Below, in pieces: positions 9,146 to 18,241 of a stretch of 64,000 bases of DNA (position 1 is the stretch's first letter; each line of letters starts with the position of its first letter). Under the pieces are notes generated by a model. The model worked only from the letters and a program-made list of their open reading frames with translations, searched no databases and was not told the DNA's origin. Made by a program: the position numbers and the translations under genes. The DNA is from Variovorax sp. PBL-H6 (GTDB lineage Bacteria; Pseudomonadota; Gammaproteobacteria; Burkholderiales; Burkholderiaceae_C). The DNA lies in NCBI RefSeq assembly GCF_901827155.1, contig NZ_LR594659.1, positions 1,364,001 through 1,428,000 on the forward strand, read 5' to 3'.

Positions 9146-9724
9146 ATGATCAATGCGCTGGAGTCCTCTTCGACCCGTCCGTACCTGATCCGGGCGCTGT
9201 ACGAATGGTGCACGGACAACGGCTTCACCCCCTATGTGGCGGTGCAGGTCGACGATACCGTGCAGGTGCCGCGCGAGTATGTGAAGAACGGCGAGATCGT
9301 GTTGAACATCAGCTTCGATGCGACCAGTTCGCTCAAGCTGGGCAACGACTTCATCGAGTTCAAGGCCCGCTTCGCCGGAACTGCGCGCGAGATCAGCGTA
9401 CCTGTCGGCCGCGTGATCGCGATCTATGCGCGCGAGAACGGCCAGGGCATGGCCTTTCCAACGCCGGCTCCCGGTGCGGCCCCAGTCGATGCCGGCGGTG
9501 CGCAGGCTGCTGGCCCGGCGGCGCCCGCGGCACGCGCGCCCCTGCGCGATGCCTCTCGCGGCGCGGAAGCCGATGCCGGCAAGGTGGTGCACCTGATCAG
9601 CGGTGAAAACGCTACCGACGACGCCGCGGCAACGACCACGACATCCACGTCGCCGGACCCGGAAGATCCGCCGCGCCCGCCGAGTGCGGGCGGTTCGCGT
9701 CCCTCGCTGAAACGCATCAAGTAG
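9146..9724 (+). CDS. sspB: ClpXP protease specificity-enhancing factor SspB
   Basis: A 192-residue adaptor that delivers ssrA-tagged proteins to ClpXP. The folded substrate-binding domain covers about residues 8-110 (RPYLIRALYEWCTDNGFTP, VNLNIS-type strand and FKARFAGTAREISVPVGRV). The rest is a low-complexity alanine/proline/threonine linker and a short C-terminal peptide (PSLKRIK) that resembles the ClpX-binding XB motif (often LRVVK-like). That tail matches the known tether architecture. It is the second gene of the sspAB pair and is followed by tRNA-Thr. Confidence 0.93.
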   Translation: MINALESSSTRPYLIRALYEWCTDNGFTPYVAVQVDDTVQVPREYVKNGEIVLNISFDATSSLKLGNDFIEFKARFAGTAREISVPVGRVIAIYARENGQGMAFPTPAPGAAPVDAGGAQAAGPAAPAARAPLRDASRGAEADAGKVVHLISGENATDDAAATTTTSTSPDPEDPPRPPSAGGSRPSLKRIK

Positions 9725-9781
9725 CAGGAGCGACGGGGCGGCGCAGGCGGGGGCGCCGTTAGAATCAACGCCCATTCCCAT

Positions 9782-9857
9782 GCCGCTTTAGCTCAGTTGG
9801 TAGAGCAACCGCCTTGTAAGCGGTAGGTCGTCAGTTCGATTCCGACAAGCGGCACCA
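9782..9857 (+). tRNA. tRNA-Thr (anticodon TGT)
   Basis: A complete cloverleaf: 7-bp acceptor GCCGCTT/AAGCGGC, D-arm GCTCAGTTGGTAGAGC, anticodon stem ACCGC/GCGGT around loop CTTGTAA (anticodon TGT), T-arm with TTCGATT, and an encoded 3' ACCA. A TAGAAT -10-like box at 9760-9765, about 17 bases upstream, is a likely promoter element. Confidence 0.97.
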
Positions 9858-9998
9858 TCGACCATCTCCCGCCCGCAAGGCCAATCATCGGCCGACCCGG
9901 CGCCACCGCACGGTCGGCTCAGGTCCTGGATGCGTCCTCGCCTCGCGCCTGAAGCGCGCACGCGCAGCAAAACGAACGTACTGAGGCAGCCTGTCGCC

Positions 9999-10141
9999 AT
10001 GGACTCCCTGATCGCCGCCTCCGCGCGCGCCCTTGCCGCCGGTGATCCGCTCGGTGCCTCAGGCGCGTCGCGCTGCGCGACGATCCGCCGGCGCTTGGGT
10101 TGCGCGGCATCGCCATGGCACGACTCGGCGAGCATCGACCC
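9999..10141 (+). pseudogene. Frameshifted N-terminal remnant of a TPR/helical-repeat protein
   Basis: From the ATG at 9999 the frame reads MDSLIAASARALAAGDPLGA; skipping to the next frame at 10058 it continues LRRVALRDDPPALGLRGIA and then MARLGEHRP. The two halves join into one alanine-rich helical-repeat N-terminus if a single C is restored in the GCC-CTC junction at 10056-10060. I recall this N-terminal pattern from a conserved Burkholderiales protein with TPR-like repeats, but cannot confirm it without a search. After 10141 no frame continues the similarity, so the gene is both frameshifted and truncated. An assembly error could explain the frameshift but not the truncation. Confidence 0.45.
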
Positions 10142-10318
10142 GGCAAGCGGAGAGACCACGGGCGCCCTGGACTGTGTTGGCGACCCCCGCAGCCTGTGGG
10201 TGGGCCAGTACCGCGATCGCACGCGAGGGGCCTCGAGTCGTGAAAAACCCCGCAAGACCGGTGGCCCACGCGTGCTGCGCGCCAGACTGAACATCGCAGC
10301 CCGAGCCGAGCAGATGTC

Positions 10319-10560
10319 ATGGGAAGTCTTTGGCCATGGCTGGCGAACGCAGGGGCCGGCGCTGATCCCACTCTGTTTCGGAGATGGGTCGGCCCGGCAG
10401 CGAGCACGTCGAACTCGCTGATGCTGGCGCTCGCCGCAGTCGGCCTCCATAGCGCGGCGATGCTTGTCGTCATGGGCTTGATCGCCATCGGCGTTTGCTG
10501 CGGCAACGCGGCTGGAATCCGTCTGCCGATACGTCTGGGGAAAGCCGCCACCTGCTTCGC
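10319..10560 (+). pseudogene. Possible remnant of a multipass membrane protein
   Basis: The plus-strand frame from 10319 contains a hydrophobic helix-like run (LMLALAAVGLHSAAMLVVMG, then LIAIGVC). Just after it a different frame reads LLRQRGWNP, and the two together look like the C-terminal part of a multipass membrane protein with a frameshift between helices. There is no full-length frame, ribosome site or conserved start. The family assignment is from memory of similar sequences and is weak; the segment may also be chance hydrophobic coding in GC-rich DNA. Confidence 0.25.
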
Positions 10561-10568
10561 TCTGAGGC

Positions 10569-11402
10569 TCAGGCTGCCTTCGGCTCCGGGAGAATGGCTG
10601 TCAAGGCGAAGTCGACGAGATGAAGCCAGGTCGCTTCGAGGCCCATGATGTTGTGGTGGTCGGAGCCGGTGATCGTCTGCACGCTGATGGGCGTCGGCCA
10701 AGCCGCGATGAGCTTCTGCGAACGCTCCGGCAGCACCACGTCGTCCCGCTCGGCCAAAAGGACCTGCGTTTTCGCAGCGACTTCCTTGCAATGGGTCAGG
10801 GAATTGAACTGGTGCCGCAGCAACAGCGAAAGCGGAACGAGCGGGAAGCGCTTCTTCGCCACCTCCAGCATCGAATCGTAGGGCGTGACCAGCTGCAGGC
10901 TCGAGAATTCCTGCCGCGCCACCAGCTGAATGGCGACCCCCGTCCCCAGGCTTCGACCGACGACATGCAGGCGCGCGTGCGGGAGGGCCCGTCGCAAGTG
11001 ATTGGCAAATTGGCTGGCGTCCTGCACGGAGGCCAGCTCGGACGGGTGCCCCTCGGAGTCCGCCACCCCGCGGTAGTTGATTGCCGCGAATCCGAAGCCT
11101 TCCGGAAGCCAGTGCAGGGCCTGCGCAGTGGCGCGGACATCTTCGCCGCGGCCCGCGAAGTAGATGAACAAGTCCTGCAGCGCTTCCTCGCCATGGGGGT
11201 GATAGACGTAGCCGCGCACCATCCCGCCCGGCACGGTGTGCGAATAGGTGGAAAAGTCGTCCGACAAGTGGACGACAGGGTGCTTGCGTGCGTTGAACAG
11301 GATGTGCCCCTGGCGCGTCGCCAGGAGGGTCCAGTAGGCCGCGATGCTGCCGATGGCAGCAGCCGAAACAGAGAGTGCGATGCGAAAGGCTCTGGATGAC
11401 AA
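10569..11402 (-). CDS. Membrane-anchored alpha/beta hydrolase
   Basis: A 277-residue hydrolase of unknown substrate. An N-terminal hydrophobic helix (residues about 5-28, FRIALSVSAAAIGSIAAYW) is followed by an alpha/beta-hydrolase domain with the nucleophile elbow GRSLG (S151), an oxyanion-region FAGRGED and a C-terminal GSDHHNI that would supply the catalytic histidine. An acidic residue in LLAERDDVVLPE fits the third position. The same frame stays open to 11825, but that extension would overlap the DUF721 gene in another frame and is not protein-like. The TTG at 11402, 11 bases after the DUF721 stop, is the best start. It is probably co-transcribed with that gene. Confidence 0.75.
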   Translation of the reverse strand: MSSRAFRIALSVSAAAIGSIAAYWTLLATRQGHILFNARKHPVVHLSDDFSTYSHTVPGGMVRGYVYHPHGEEALQDLFIYFAGRGEDVRATAQALHWLPEGFGFAAINYRGVADSEGHPSELASVQDASQFANHLRRALPHARLHVVGRSLGTGVAIQLVARQEFSSLQLVTPYDSMLEVAKKRFPLVPLSLLLRHQFNSLTHCKEVAAKTQVLLAERDDVVLPERSQKLIAAWPTPISVQTITGSDHHNIMGLEATWLHLVDFALTAILPEPKAA

Positions 11403-11413
11403 GGTTCTGCTTC

Positions 11414-11719
11414 TCAATGGCGCCCGTGGACCTTCAGGCGCAAGGTGACGTCGGCCCAGCCTCTTGATTTCAACCGCGCCTGGAGCGCAGGCACCAGCTG
11501 CCGCAGCTTGGCCGCCGCGGCGCTGCCTCGCACCAGCAGGCACCAGCTGTTGCCTTCCACCGGGCCGGCCTGGACAGCGGAGCGCATCTCCGGCGGAATC
11601 AATTCCTGGATGGCCTGCAGCCGTTCGGATGCGTCGCGCGCGCGCGCCATCAGGCTCGCCAGCGTGGGCGAATCTTCGGCGGCTTGCTGCAGAGTGAGGG
11701 GGTGGAGACGACGGTTCAT
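11414..11719 (-). CDS. DUF721 / DciA-like protein
   Basis: A 101-residue protein of the DUF721 family, whose better-known members (DciA) load the replicative helicase DnaB in bacteria lacking DnaC. The sequence begins MNRRLHPLTLQQAAEDSPTL and has the compact KH-like core with LVRGSAAAAKLRQLVPALQ and a short basic end. It lacks the long disordered C-terminal tail of some DciA proteins. An alternative in-frame ATG 21 bases upstream (11740) is possible. It lies divergent from secA with 175 bases between starts, a common placement in Burkholderiales. The helicase-loading role is inferred from family membership. Confidence 0.75.
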   Translation of the reverse strand: MNRRLHPLTLQQAAEDSPTLASLMARARDASERLQAIQELIPPEMRSAVQAGPVEGNSWCLLVRGSAAAAKLRQLVPALQARLKSRGWADVTLRLKVHGRH

Positions 11720-11746
11720 GACAAGGTGCTGAAATGGCAACGCGGC

Positions 11747-11752
11747 TAAAAT
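11747..11752 (+). promoter_or_regulatory. Candidate -10 element upstream of secA
   Basis: CGGCTAAAAT places TAAAAT at 11747-11752, 143 bases before the secA ATG. No convincing -35 is visible, so the assignment is tentative. Confidence 0.3.
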
Positions 11753-11761
11753 GCCCGGTTT

Positions 11762-11779
11762 GCCGGCACTCGTGCCGGC
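11762..11779. repeat. 8-bp perfect inverted repeat in the secA leader
   Basis: GCCGGCAC and GTGCCGGC flank a two-base centre (TC), ten bases after the candidate secA -10. If transcribed it would lie at the very 5' end of the secA mRNA. It could also be an operator for a dimeric regulator. There is no T tract, so it is not an intrinsic terminator. Confidence 0.5.
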
Positions 11780-11894
11780 GGGTCCGTCCCATTTGGCGTG
11801 TTGATTTTGCGCCAGGCGCGCCCACCTGATTTCACTTTCTTAGGAATTTCGGTCGCGGACCCGCATGCCATGGGGTCGCTGTCGACCCGCTCGC

Positions 11895-14681
11895 ATGGCC
11901 ACCAATTTCCTGACCCAGATCTTCGGCAGTCGCAACGACCGGCTCCTCAAGCAGTATCGCAAGACGCTCGATCGCATCAATGCCCTCGAGCCGACGCTCG
12001 AGAAGCTCAGCGACGACGCCCTGCGTGCCAAGACCCAGGAGTTCAAGGACCGGCTCGGTCGGGGCGAAACCCTGGACGACCTCTTGCCCGAAGCATTCGC
12101 CGTCGTACGCGAAGGCTCCAAGCGCGTGATGAAGATGCGCCATTTCGATGTGCAGTTGCTGGGCGGCATGGCGCTGCATTTCGGCAAGATCGCCGAAATG
12201 GGCACTGGCGAGGGCAAGACGCTCACCTCCACGCTGCCGGTGTACCTGAATGCGCTGACCGGCAAGGGCGTTCATGTGGTGACGGTGAACGACTACCTCG
12301 CCAACCGCGACGCGCGCTGGAATGGTCGCCTCTACAACTTCCTCGGGCTCACCGTCGGCATCAACCTGCCGCAGATGCCGCGCGAAGAGAAACAGGAGGC
12401 CTACGGCAGCGACATCACGTACGGTACCAACAACGAGTACGGTTTCGACTACCTGCGCGACAACATGGTCTACGAGACGCAGGACCGAGTGCAGCGCGGG
12501 CTGAACTACGCCCTCGTCGACGAGGTGGACTCGATCCTGATCGACGAGGCACGCACGCCACTGATCATCAGCGGCCAGGCCGAGGACCACACCGAGCTCT
12601 ATCTGGCGATCAACAAGGTCGTGCCGCTGCTCACCCGGCAGGAAGGCGAGGCCGACCCGCGCACCGGCGAAGGCGTCACCAAGCCGGGCGACTTCACGGT
12701 CGACGAGAAGACGCATCAGGTGTTCCTGACCGAGGACGGCCACGAGAAGGCCGAGCGGGTCCTCTCCGAGTTCAAGCTGCTGCCTGAAGGTGCCTCGCTC
12801 TACGACCCGGCCAACATCACGCTGATGCATCACCTCAATGCGGCGCTGCGCGCGCGGCATCTCTACCATCGCGACCAGCACTACGTGGTGCAGCAGGGCG
12901 AGGTCGTGATCGTCGACGAGTTCACCGGCCGCCTCATGACCGGCCGCCGCTGGAGCGATGGCCTCCACCAGGCCGTTGAAGCCAAGGAAGGCGTGGAAAT
13001 CCAGGCCGAGAACCAGACGCTCGCCTCGATCACTTTCCAGAACTACTTTCGCCTCTACGCCAAGTTGGCGGGCATGACCGGCACGGCCGACACCGAGGCG
13101 TACGAGTTCCAGGAGATCTACGGCCTGGAGACCATGATCATCCCGCCGAACCGGCCGAGCAGGCGCGAGGACCAGCTCGACCGCGTCTACAAGACCACGC
13201 GCGAGAAGTACGAGGCCGCCATCCAGGACATCCGCGAGTGCTACGAGCGCGGCCAGCCGGTGCTGGTAGGCACCTCGTCCATCGAAAACTCCGAGATCAT
13301 CGACGAGCTGCTCACCAAGGCCGACCTGCCGCACCAGGTGCTCAACGCCAAGCAGCACGCGCGCGAGGCCGATATCGTGGCGCAGGCGGGCCGGACCACG
13401 ATGATCACCATCGCGACCAACATGGCCGGTCGCGGCACCGACATCGTGCTCGGCGGCAACATCGACAAGGCGATCGAGGCGGTCGAGATCGACGAGGTGA
13501 TGGACCCTGCCACCAAGGCGGCCGAGATCGCACGCATGCGCGCGCTATGGGAGAAGGACCACGAGTTCATCAAATCGGTCGGCGGCCTGCGCATCATCGC
13601 CACCGAGCGCCACGAATCGCGGCGCATCGACAACCAGCTGCGCGGCCGCTCGGGGCGCCAGGGCGACCCCGGTTCCTCGCGCTTCTACCTGAGCCTCGAC
13701 GACCCGCTGATGCGCATCTTCGCGGGCGACCGCGTCAAGGCCATCATGGACCGCCTCAAGATGCCGGACGGCGAGGCGATCGAGGCCGGCATCGTCACCC
13801 GCAGCATCGAAAGCGCCCAGCGCAAGGTCGAGGCGCGCAATTTCGACATCCGCAAGCAGCTGCTCGAGTACGACGACGTCTCGAACGACCAGCGCAAGGT
13901 GATCTACCAGCAGCGCAACGACATCCTCGATGCGGGCGACCTGACGGCGCAGATCGCGGCCTTGCGCGAAGGCTGCTTCACCGACTTGGTGCGGCAGTAC
14001 GTGCCAGCCGAATCGGTCGAGGAGCAGTGGGACCTGGCCGGTCTCGAGAAGACGCTCGCGAGCGAGTGGGGCATCGACATCCCGCTGCAGAAGGAAGTGG
14101 AAGCCGCCACCGCCATGAGCGATGAGGACATCGTCGAGAAGGTGATCGCCGCTGCCAACGAGGCCTTCGATGCCAAGGTGGCCTTGATCGGGCAGGAGAA
14201 CTTCACCCAGTTCGAGCGCATGGTGCTGCTGCAGAGCATCGACACCCACTGGCGCGAGCACCTGGCCTCGTTGGACTACCTGCGCCAGGGCATCCATCTG
14301 CGCGGCTATGCGCAGAAGCAGCCCAAGCAGGAATACAAGCGCGAGGCGTTCGAGCTCTTCGGCCAGTTGCTCGATTCGGTCAAGAACGAAGTCACGCGCC
14401 AGCTGATGACGGTTCGCGTGCAGTCCACCGAGCAGCTCGAGCAGGCCGCCGAGGCCATGGAAAGCCGCGGCGAGAACCTGGCCAACATCACCTACAGCGC
14501 GCCGACCGAGACCGGCGAGGTGGAGGTCCGCGTTGACGAGGAAAGCCAGCGCCGGCTGGCGGCGATCGCTACCGGCGGCCTGTCTGCCGGCGCCGCTGCC
14601 TTTGCGCGCGTGGGGCGCAACGACCCTTGCCCCTGCGGAAGCGGCAAGAAATTCAAGCATTGCCACGGCAAGTTGACCTGA
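11895..14681 (+). CDS. secA: Preprotein translocase ATPase SecA
   Basis: A 928-residue motor that drives unfolded preproteins through SecYEG. Visible elements: Walker A MGTGEGKT (102-109), the DEAD-like box [14 protein letters not shown] near residue 210, the preprotein cross-linking domain after it, the second ATPase half with [14 protein letters not shown], and the C-terminal zinc-binding motif [14 protein letters not shown]. Length is normal. The ATG at 11895 gives the typical [16 protein letters not shown] start; the open frame extends 30 bases upstream without homology. The zinc tail implies SecB-dependent targeting. argJ follows after 23 bases. Confidence 0.98.
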   Translation: MATNFLTQIFGSRNDRLLKQYRKTLDRINALEPTLEKLSDDALRAKTQEFKDRLGRGETLDDLLPEAFAVVREGSKRVMKMRHFDVQLLGGMALHFGKIAEMGTGEGKTLTSTLPVYLNALTGKGVHVVTVNDYLANRDARWNGRLYNFLGLTVGINLPQMPREEKQEAYGSDITYGTNNEYGFDYLRDNMVYETQDRVQRGLNYALVDEVDSILIDEARTPLIISGQAEDHTELYLAINKVVPLLTRQEGEADPRTGEGVTKPGDFTVDEKTHQVFLTEDGHEKAERVLSEFKLLPEGASLYDPANITLMHHLNAALRARHLYHRDQHYVVQQGEVVIVDEFTGRLMTGRRWSDGLHQAVEAKEGVEIQAENQTLASITFQNYFRLYAKLAGMTGTADTEAYEFQEIYGLETMIIPPNRPSRREDQLDRVYKTTREKYEAAIQDIRECYERGQPVLVGTSSIENSEIIDELLTKADLPHQVLNAKQHAREADIVAQAGRTTMITIATNMAGRGTDIVLGGNIDKAIEAVEIDEVMDPATKAAEIARMRALWEKDHEFIKSVGGLRIIATERHESRRIDNQLRGRSGRQGDPGSSRFYLSLDDPLMRIFAGDRVKAIMDRLKMPDGEAIEAGIVTRSIESAQRKVEARNFDIRKQLLEYDDVSNDQRKVIYQQRNDILDAGDLTAQIAALREGCFTDLVRQYVPAESVEEQWDLAGLEKTLASEWGIDIPLQKEVEAATAMSDEDIVEKVIAAANEAFDAKVALIGQENFTQFERMVLLQSIDTHWREHLASLDYLRQGIHLRGYAQKQPKQEYKREAFELFGQLLDSVKNEVTRQLMTVRVQSTEQLEQAAEAMESRGENLANITYSAPTETGEVEVRVDEESQRRLAAIATGGLSAGAAAFARVGRNDPCPCGSGKKFKHCHGKLT

Positions 14682-14704
14682 CACCGAACAAACAGGAATC
14701 CGCT

Positions 14705-15934
14705 ATGCCAGTGAATCTTTCCGCGCCTGATCCCGCCGGGCTGCACCCGGTGCCCGGCGTGCGCATCGGCGTGGCCGAAGCGGGCGTGCGCAAGGCCAAC
14801 CGCAAGGACCTGACCGTCGTGCTGATCGACGAAGGCGCCGCAGTCGGCGGCGTGTTCACGCAGAACCGCTTCTGCGCAGCGCCGGTCCAGGTCTGTCGCG
14901 AGCACTTGCAGAAGGACTTCGGCATTCGCGCAATGCTGATCAACACCGGCAACGCGAATGCCGGCACCGGCGAGGACGGGCTGGCGCGCACCCGCGCCAC
15001 CTGCATCGCCCTGGCTCGCAAGCTCGAGGTGGCGCCGGAGCAGATCCTGCCCTTCTCCACCGGCGTGATCATGGAGCCGCTGCCGATCGATCGCATCGAG
15101 GCCGGTTTGCCTGCCGCGCTGGCCGATGCGCAGCCCGGCCACTGGGGCCGTGCGGCCGAGGGCATCATGACCACCGACACCGTGCCCAAGGCCTTCAGCC
15201 GGCAGGTGCAGATCGGCGGTGCGACCATCACGATCACCGGCATCAGCAAGGGTGCCGGAATGATCCGGCCCAACATGGCGACCATGCTGGGCTTCATGGC
15301 GACCGACGCCAAGATCGCACCCGCGCTGATCCAGCCGCTCGCCAAGGCCCTCGCGGACGCCTCCTTCAACCGGGTGACCATCGACGGCGACACCTCGACC
15401 AACGATTCCTTCGTGGTCATTGCCACGCAGAGAGCTGCGCATGCCGCCATCGATTCGCTCGATTCGACTGATGGCCGCGAACTGGTCGAAGCCATGCAGG
15501 CAGTCGCACGCCAACTGGCGCAGGCCATCGTGCGGGACGGCGAGGGTGCGACCAAGTTCATCACCGTGCACGTGGAGGGCGGCCGTGACGCCGCCGAATG
15601 CCGGCAGGTGGCCTACGCTGTCGCGCATTCGCCGCTGGTCAAGACCGCTTTCTATGCCAGCGACCCGAACCTCGGGCGCATCCTGGCGGCGGTCGGCTAC
15701 GCGGGCATCGCCGACCTCGACCAGACCGGCATCGATCTCTACCTCGACGACGTGCACGTGGCCGTCAAGGGCGGGCGCAATCCGAGTTATCGCGAGGAAG
15801 ACGGACAGCGGGTGATGAAGCAGAGCGAGATCACCGTGCGCATCGCGCTTGGCCGCGGCGAAGCCTCGGACACGGTGTGGACCTGCGACCTGAGCCACGA
15901 CTACGTATCGATCAATGCCGACTACAGGTCATGA
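14705..15934 (+). CDS. argJ: Bifunctional glutamate N-acetyltransferase / amino-acid acetyltransferase
   Basis: A 409-residue arginine-biosynthesis enzyme that transfers acetyl from N-acetylornithine to glutamate and in many bacteria also makes N-acetylglutamate from acetyl-CoA. The precursor self-cleaves at the conserved [10 protein letters not shown] motif, where T193 becomes the N-terminal nucleophile of the beta chain; oxyanion residues lie in FSTGVIME. The C-terminus ends with the conserved [13 protein letters not shown]. Its stop overlaps the ATG of the next gene by four bases. argH of the same pathway lies 28 kb away in the window. Confidence 0.97.
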   Translation: MPVNLSAPDPAGLHPVPGVRIGVAEAGVRKANRKDLTVVLIDEGAAVGGVFTQNRFCAAPVQVCREHLQKDFGIRAMLINTGNANAGTGEDGLARTRATCIALARKLEVAPEQILPFSTGVIMEPLPIDRIEAGLPAALADAQPGHWGRAAEGIMTTDTVPKAFSRQVQIGGATITITGISKGAGMIRPNMATMLGFMATDAKIAPALIQPLAKALADASFNRVTIDGDTSTNDSFVVIATQRAAHAAIDSLDSTDGRELVEAMQAVARQLAQAIVRDGEGATKFITVHVEGGRDAAECRQVAYAVAHSPLVKTAFYASDPNLGRILAAVGYAGIADLDQTGIDLYLDDVHVAVKGGRNPSYREEDGQRVMKQSEITVRIALGRGEASDTVWTCDLSHDYVSINADYRS

Positions 15935-16800
15935 ATGAGAAATTCGAACACCTGATCGAGCGCGCCGAACAGTTGATCGGCCGCATCGAATCCATCCTTC
16001 CCCAGCCTCTCGCCGCGCCGGCCGACTGGAGCGCCTCCATTGCTTGGCGCTACCGCAGACGCAGCTCGGGCCATGGCACGTTGGAACCAGTGCGTCATCT
16101 GGCACCCATGCCGCTTGAAGCGCTGAAGGAAATCGATGTCCAAAAGGAAAAGATCGAGCGCAATACGCGGCAGTTCGTGGAGGGCAAGCCGGCCAACAAC
16201 GTGCTGCTCACCGGCGCACGCGGCACCGGCAAGTCGTCGCTGATCCGCGCCTGCCTTCACGCCTATGCGCCGCAGGGCCTGCGCCTGATCGAGGTCGACA
16301 AGGCGGAGCTGACCGACCTGCCCGACATCGTCGAAGTGGTGTCGCAGCGACCCGAGAAGTTCATCGTCTTCAGCGACGACCTGAGCTTCGATGAGGGCGA
16401 GCCGGGCTACAAGGCACTCAAATCCATCCTCGACGGCTCGGTGGCCGCGGCCACCCCCAACGTGCTGATCTACGCGACCAGCAACCGACGCCACCTGCTG
16501 CCCGAGTACATGAAGGACAACCTCAGCTACACCCACACCGAGGACGGCGAGGTGCACCCGGGCGAGGTGATCGAGGAGAAGATTTCGCTGTCGGAGCGCT
16601 TCGGCCTGTGGGTGAGCTTCTATCCCTTCAGCCAGAACGAGTACCTCGCCATCGTCGCGCAGTGGCTGTCCTCCTTCGGCGCCGGTGCGGAGACCATCGA
16701 GGCCGCGCGCGCCGAGGCACTGGTCTGGGCACTGGAGCGAGGCTCGCGCAGCGGCCGGGTGGCCTACCAGTTCGCGCGCGACTACGCCGGGCGGCACTGA
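15931..16800 (+). CDS. DUF815 family P-loop ATPase
   Basis: A 289-residue AAA-like ATPase of the DUF815 family, whose function is not established. The Walker A is GARGTGKSS near residue 91-99, the Walker B-like strand is [13 protein letters not shown], and an arginine-rich [12 protein letters not shown] sensor follows. The N-terminal 60 residues are helical and probably mediate oligomerisation. It overlaps argJ by four bases and the Nudix gene begins five bases after it. This argJ-ATPase-mutT order is widespread in Burkholderiales. Confidence 0.88.
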   Translation: MNEKFEHLIERAEQLIGRIESILPQPLAAPADWSASIAWRYRRRSSGHGTLEPVRHLAPMPLEALKEIDVQKEKIERNTRQFVEGKPANNVLLTGARGTGKSSLIRACLHAYAPQGLRLIEVDKAELTDLPDIVEVVSQRPEKFIVFSDDLSFDEGEPGYKALKSILDGSVAAATPNVLIYATSNRRHLLPEYMKDNLSYTHTEDGEVHPGEVIEEKISLSERFGLWVSFYPFSQNEYLAIVAQWLSSFGAGAETIEAARAEALVWALERGSRSGRVAYQFARDYAGRH

Positions 16801-16805
16801 GCGCG

Positions 16806-17231
16806 ATGGCGGACGAACGCAAGCACACGGAGGTGGCGGTCGGCATCCTGATCCGCGAGGCTGATGACGCCCTGCTGCTGTCGACGCGCCCCGAGGGGAA
16901 GCCTTATGCCGGCTACTGGGAGTTTCCGGGGGGCAAGATCGAGGGCGGCGAGTCCATCGAGCAGGCACTGCGGCGCGAGTTGCACGAGGAGCTGGGCATC
17001 ACCATCGAGGCCGCCGAGGTCTGGAAGACGACCGAGCACGATTACCCGCACGCACTGGTGCGCCTGCACTGGTGCAAGGTGCGAGCGTGGCAGGGCGAGT
17101 TCGAGATGCGCGAAGGGCAGTCCATGCGCTGGCAGCAGCTGCCACTGTCGGTGACCCCGGTGCTGCCGGGCGCGTTGCCGGTGCTCGATTGGCTGGCGCA
17201 GGAGCGCGGCCTGCCCCGGACCACCTACTGA
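16806..17231 (+). CDS. mutT: MutT-like Nudix hydrolase (8-oxo-dGTP diphosphatase type)
   Basis: A 141-residue Nudix hydrolase. The complete Nudix box lies at residues 42-65 (from GGKIEGGE to REL and EELGI), preceded by GYWEFPGG as in MutT. MutT enzymes hydrolyse oxidised dGTP and prevent A:T to C:G transversions. Length and the EFPGGK context favour MutT over ADP-sugar or Ap4A hydrolases, but Nudix specificity cannot be fixed from sequence. It follows the DUF815 gene by five bases and its 3' end overlaps the convergent yacG gene by seven. Confidence 0.85.
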   Translation: MADERKHTEVAVGILIREADDALLLSTRPEGKPYAGYWEFPGGKIEGGESIEQALRRELHEELGITIEAAEVWKTTEHDYPHALVRLHWCKVRAWQGEFEMREGQSMRWQQLPLSVTPVLPGALPVLDWLAQERGLPRTTY

Positions 17232-17440
17232 AGCTTGGGGTCGCCGAAGGCCTCGTCGTCCGGCGGGGCCTCCGCCGGCATCCGAAATTCTTCATTGGCC
17301 CAGGCCCCAAGGTCGATGCCCTTGCAACGCGCGCTGCAGAAGGGGCGATAGGGATTGCTCGGTCCGTAGACGCTGTCATTGCCGCAGGCCGGGCAGCGCA
17401 CGATGCGCTCGCCTGCGGCAGTCTTCTTGCTCGTCGCCAT
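17225..17440 (-). CDS. yacG: DNA gyrase inhibitor YacG
   Basis: A 71-residue zinc-finger protein that in E. coli binds GyrB and inhibits gyrase. It has the four-cysteine zinc site CPACG near residues 16-20 and CSARCK near 35-40, followed by the conserved [11 protein letters not shown] segment. The ATG at 17440 is chosen because GAGG lies at proper spacing upstream; a TTG 12 bases earlier is in frame but lacks support. It follows zapD with an 8-base gap; coaE, zapD and yacG form a conserved set. Confidence 0.93.
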   Translation of the reverse strand: MATSKKTAAGERIVRCPACGNDSVYGPSNPYRPFCSARCKGIDLGAWANEEFRMPAEAPPDDEAFGDPKLQ

Positions 17441-17448
17441 CACAATCC

Positions 17449-18204
17449 TCAAGCGCAGAGGGTGAGCTCGAAAGGGGTGTCTTCCGTGCTCTGGTGCAGG
17501 CGGTCGTCAGCCTCGTGCCGCATCAGCCGTACCGACACCATCAGCCGATTGCCGCTGATTTCGGGAATGAGGCCCAGCCGCGGATCGATGCGCAGCCGCA
17601 GGAGCTGGAAGCTGCGGCCTTGCGGCAGCGTTTGCTGGAACTGCCCACCGGTGGCGATCACCTTGTAGGGCACGTCGGCATCGCGCAGCAGCTTGAGCAG
17701 CAGGTAGATCGATTCAGCCAGCGGCGCGAGCGTGGAGGACCAGCGTTCCAGGTCGGCGCGGCGCTCATGGGCCTGCCGATGCTGCCAGGCGTAGTAGGCG
17801 GGTAGATCGAACTCGCAGGTGCCGCCGGGTATGCTCGCGCGGCTGCGAATGCTCATCAGCCACTCGTTCTCGGTCAGTGCCTGGCCGGCCTTGCCCGGAA
17901 TTGTGTTGAGCGTCGCGAAGTTGCTCTCCAGCTTGGCGACGATCTGGTTCAGCACCGCCTCGGAAATCGCGGGATTGCCGCGGTAGCCATTGAAGACGTG
18001 CTTGTGCTTGTCCAGGTCGCGCAGCACGTCGGCCTTCAGGTCGGCGCGCGCGGCCACATCCATGATCTCGAAGATCGTGACCAGCGCGTAGTGGTGGGAC
18101 AAGGGCGAGTCGGCGGGTACCAGTTCGCCAAGGCGACGAAACAGGTGCTCCAGCCGCAGGTAGGTCCGGATGCGCTCGTTGAAGGGGTATTCGTAGAGGA
18201 TCAC
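17449..18204 (-). CDS. zapD: Cell division protein ZapD
   Basis: A 251-residue cytoplasmic protein that bundles FtsZ filaments. The start is GTG at 18204, giving [20 protein letters not shown], the signature N-terminus of this family (DUF1342). The frame continues 39 codons further upstream, but that stretch has no family similarity. The helical N-terminal half includes [18 protein letters not shown]; the beta-rich C-terminal half ends in FELTLCA. In other Burkholderiales coaE usually precedes zapD directly; here two acylation genes stand between them. Confidence 0.94.
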   Translation of the reverse strand: MILYEYPFNERIRTYLRLEHLFRRLGELVPADSPLSHHYALVTIFEIMDVAARADLKADVLRDLDKHKHVFNGYRGNPAISEAVLNQIVAKLESNFATLNTIPGKAGQALTENEWLMSIRSRASIPGGTCEFDLPAYYAWQHRQAHERRADLERWSSTLAPLAESIYLLLKLLRDADVPYKVIATGGQFQQTLPQGRSFQLLRLRIDPRLGLIPEISGNRLMVSVRLMRHEADDRLHQSTEDTPFELTLCA

Positions 18205-18241
18205 GTGTGTGTGGGGTTCCCGTCGCGGGATGATAAGCCTC

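Larger units (their letters stand above)
9858..10568. other. Gene-free 711-base stretch with decayed coding remnants
   Basis: No intact gene is supported between tRNA-Thr and the hydrolase gene. Long open frames exist on both strands but have no recognisable protein signature and reflect the high GC content. Two pieces look like eroded genes and are listed separately (9999-10141 and 10319-10560). There is no integrase, repeat of the tRNA 3' end, or transposase that would explain the decay as an insertion. Confidence 0.6.

Noticed and set aside
9788..10450. Minus-strand open frame ending over tRNA-Thr
   Set aside because: Its C-terminus (CRNRTDDLPLTRRLLYQLS) is the familiar false translation of a tRNA gene; the rest has no homology pattern.
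9782..10568. Genomic island inserted at tRNA-Thr
   Set aside because: No integrase, no duplicated tRNA 3' end and no mobile genes are present; decay of resident genes is a simpler reading.
10569..11825. Upstream extension of the alpha/beta hydrolase by about 140 residues
   Set aside because: The extension lies over the DUF721 gene in another frame and is arginine/proline-rich noise; the membrane helix and hydrolase fold start after 11402.
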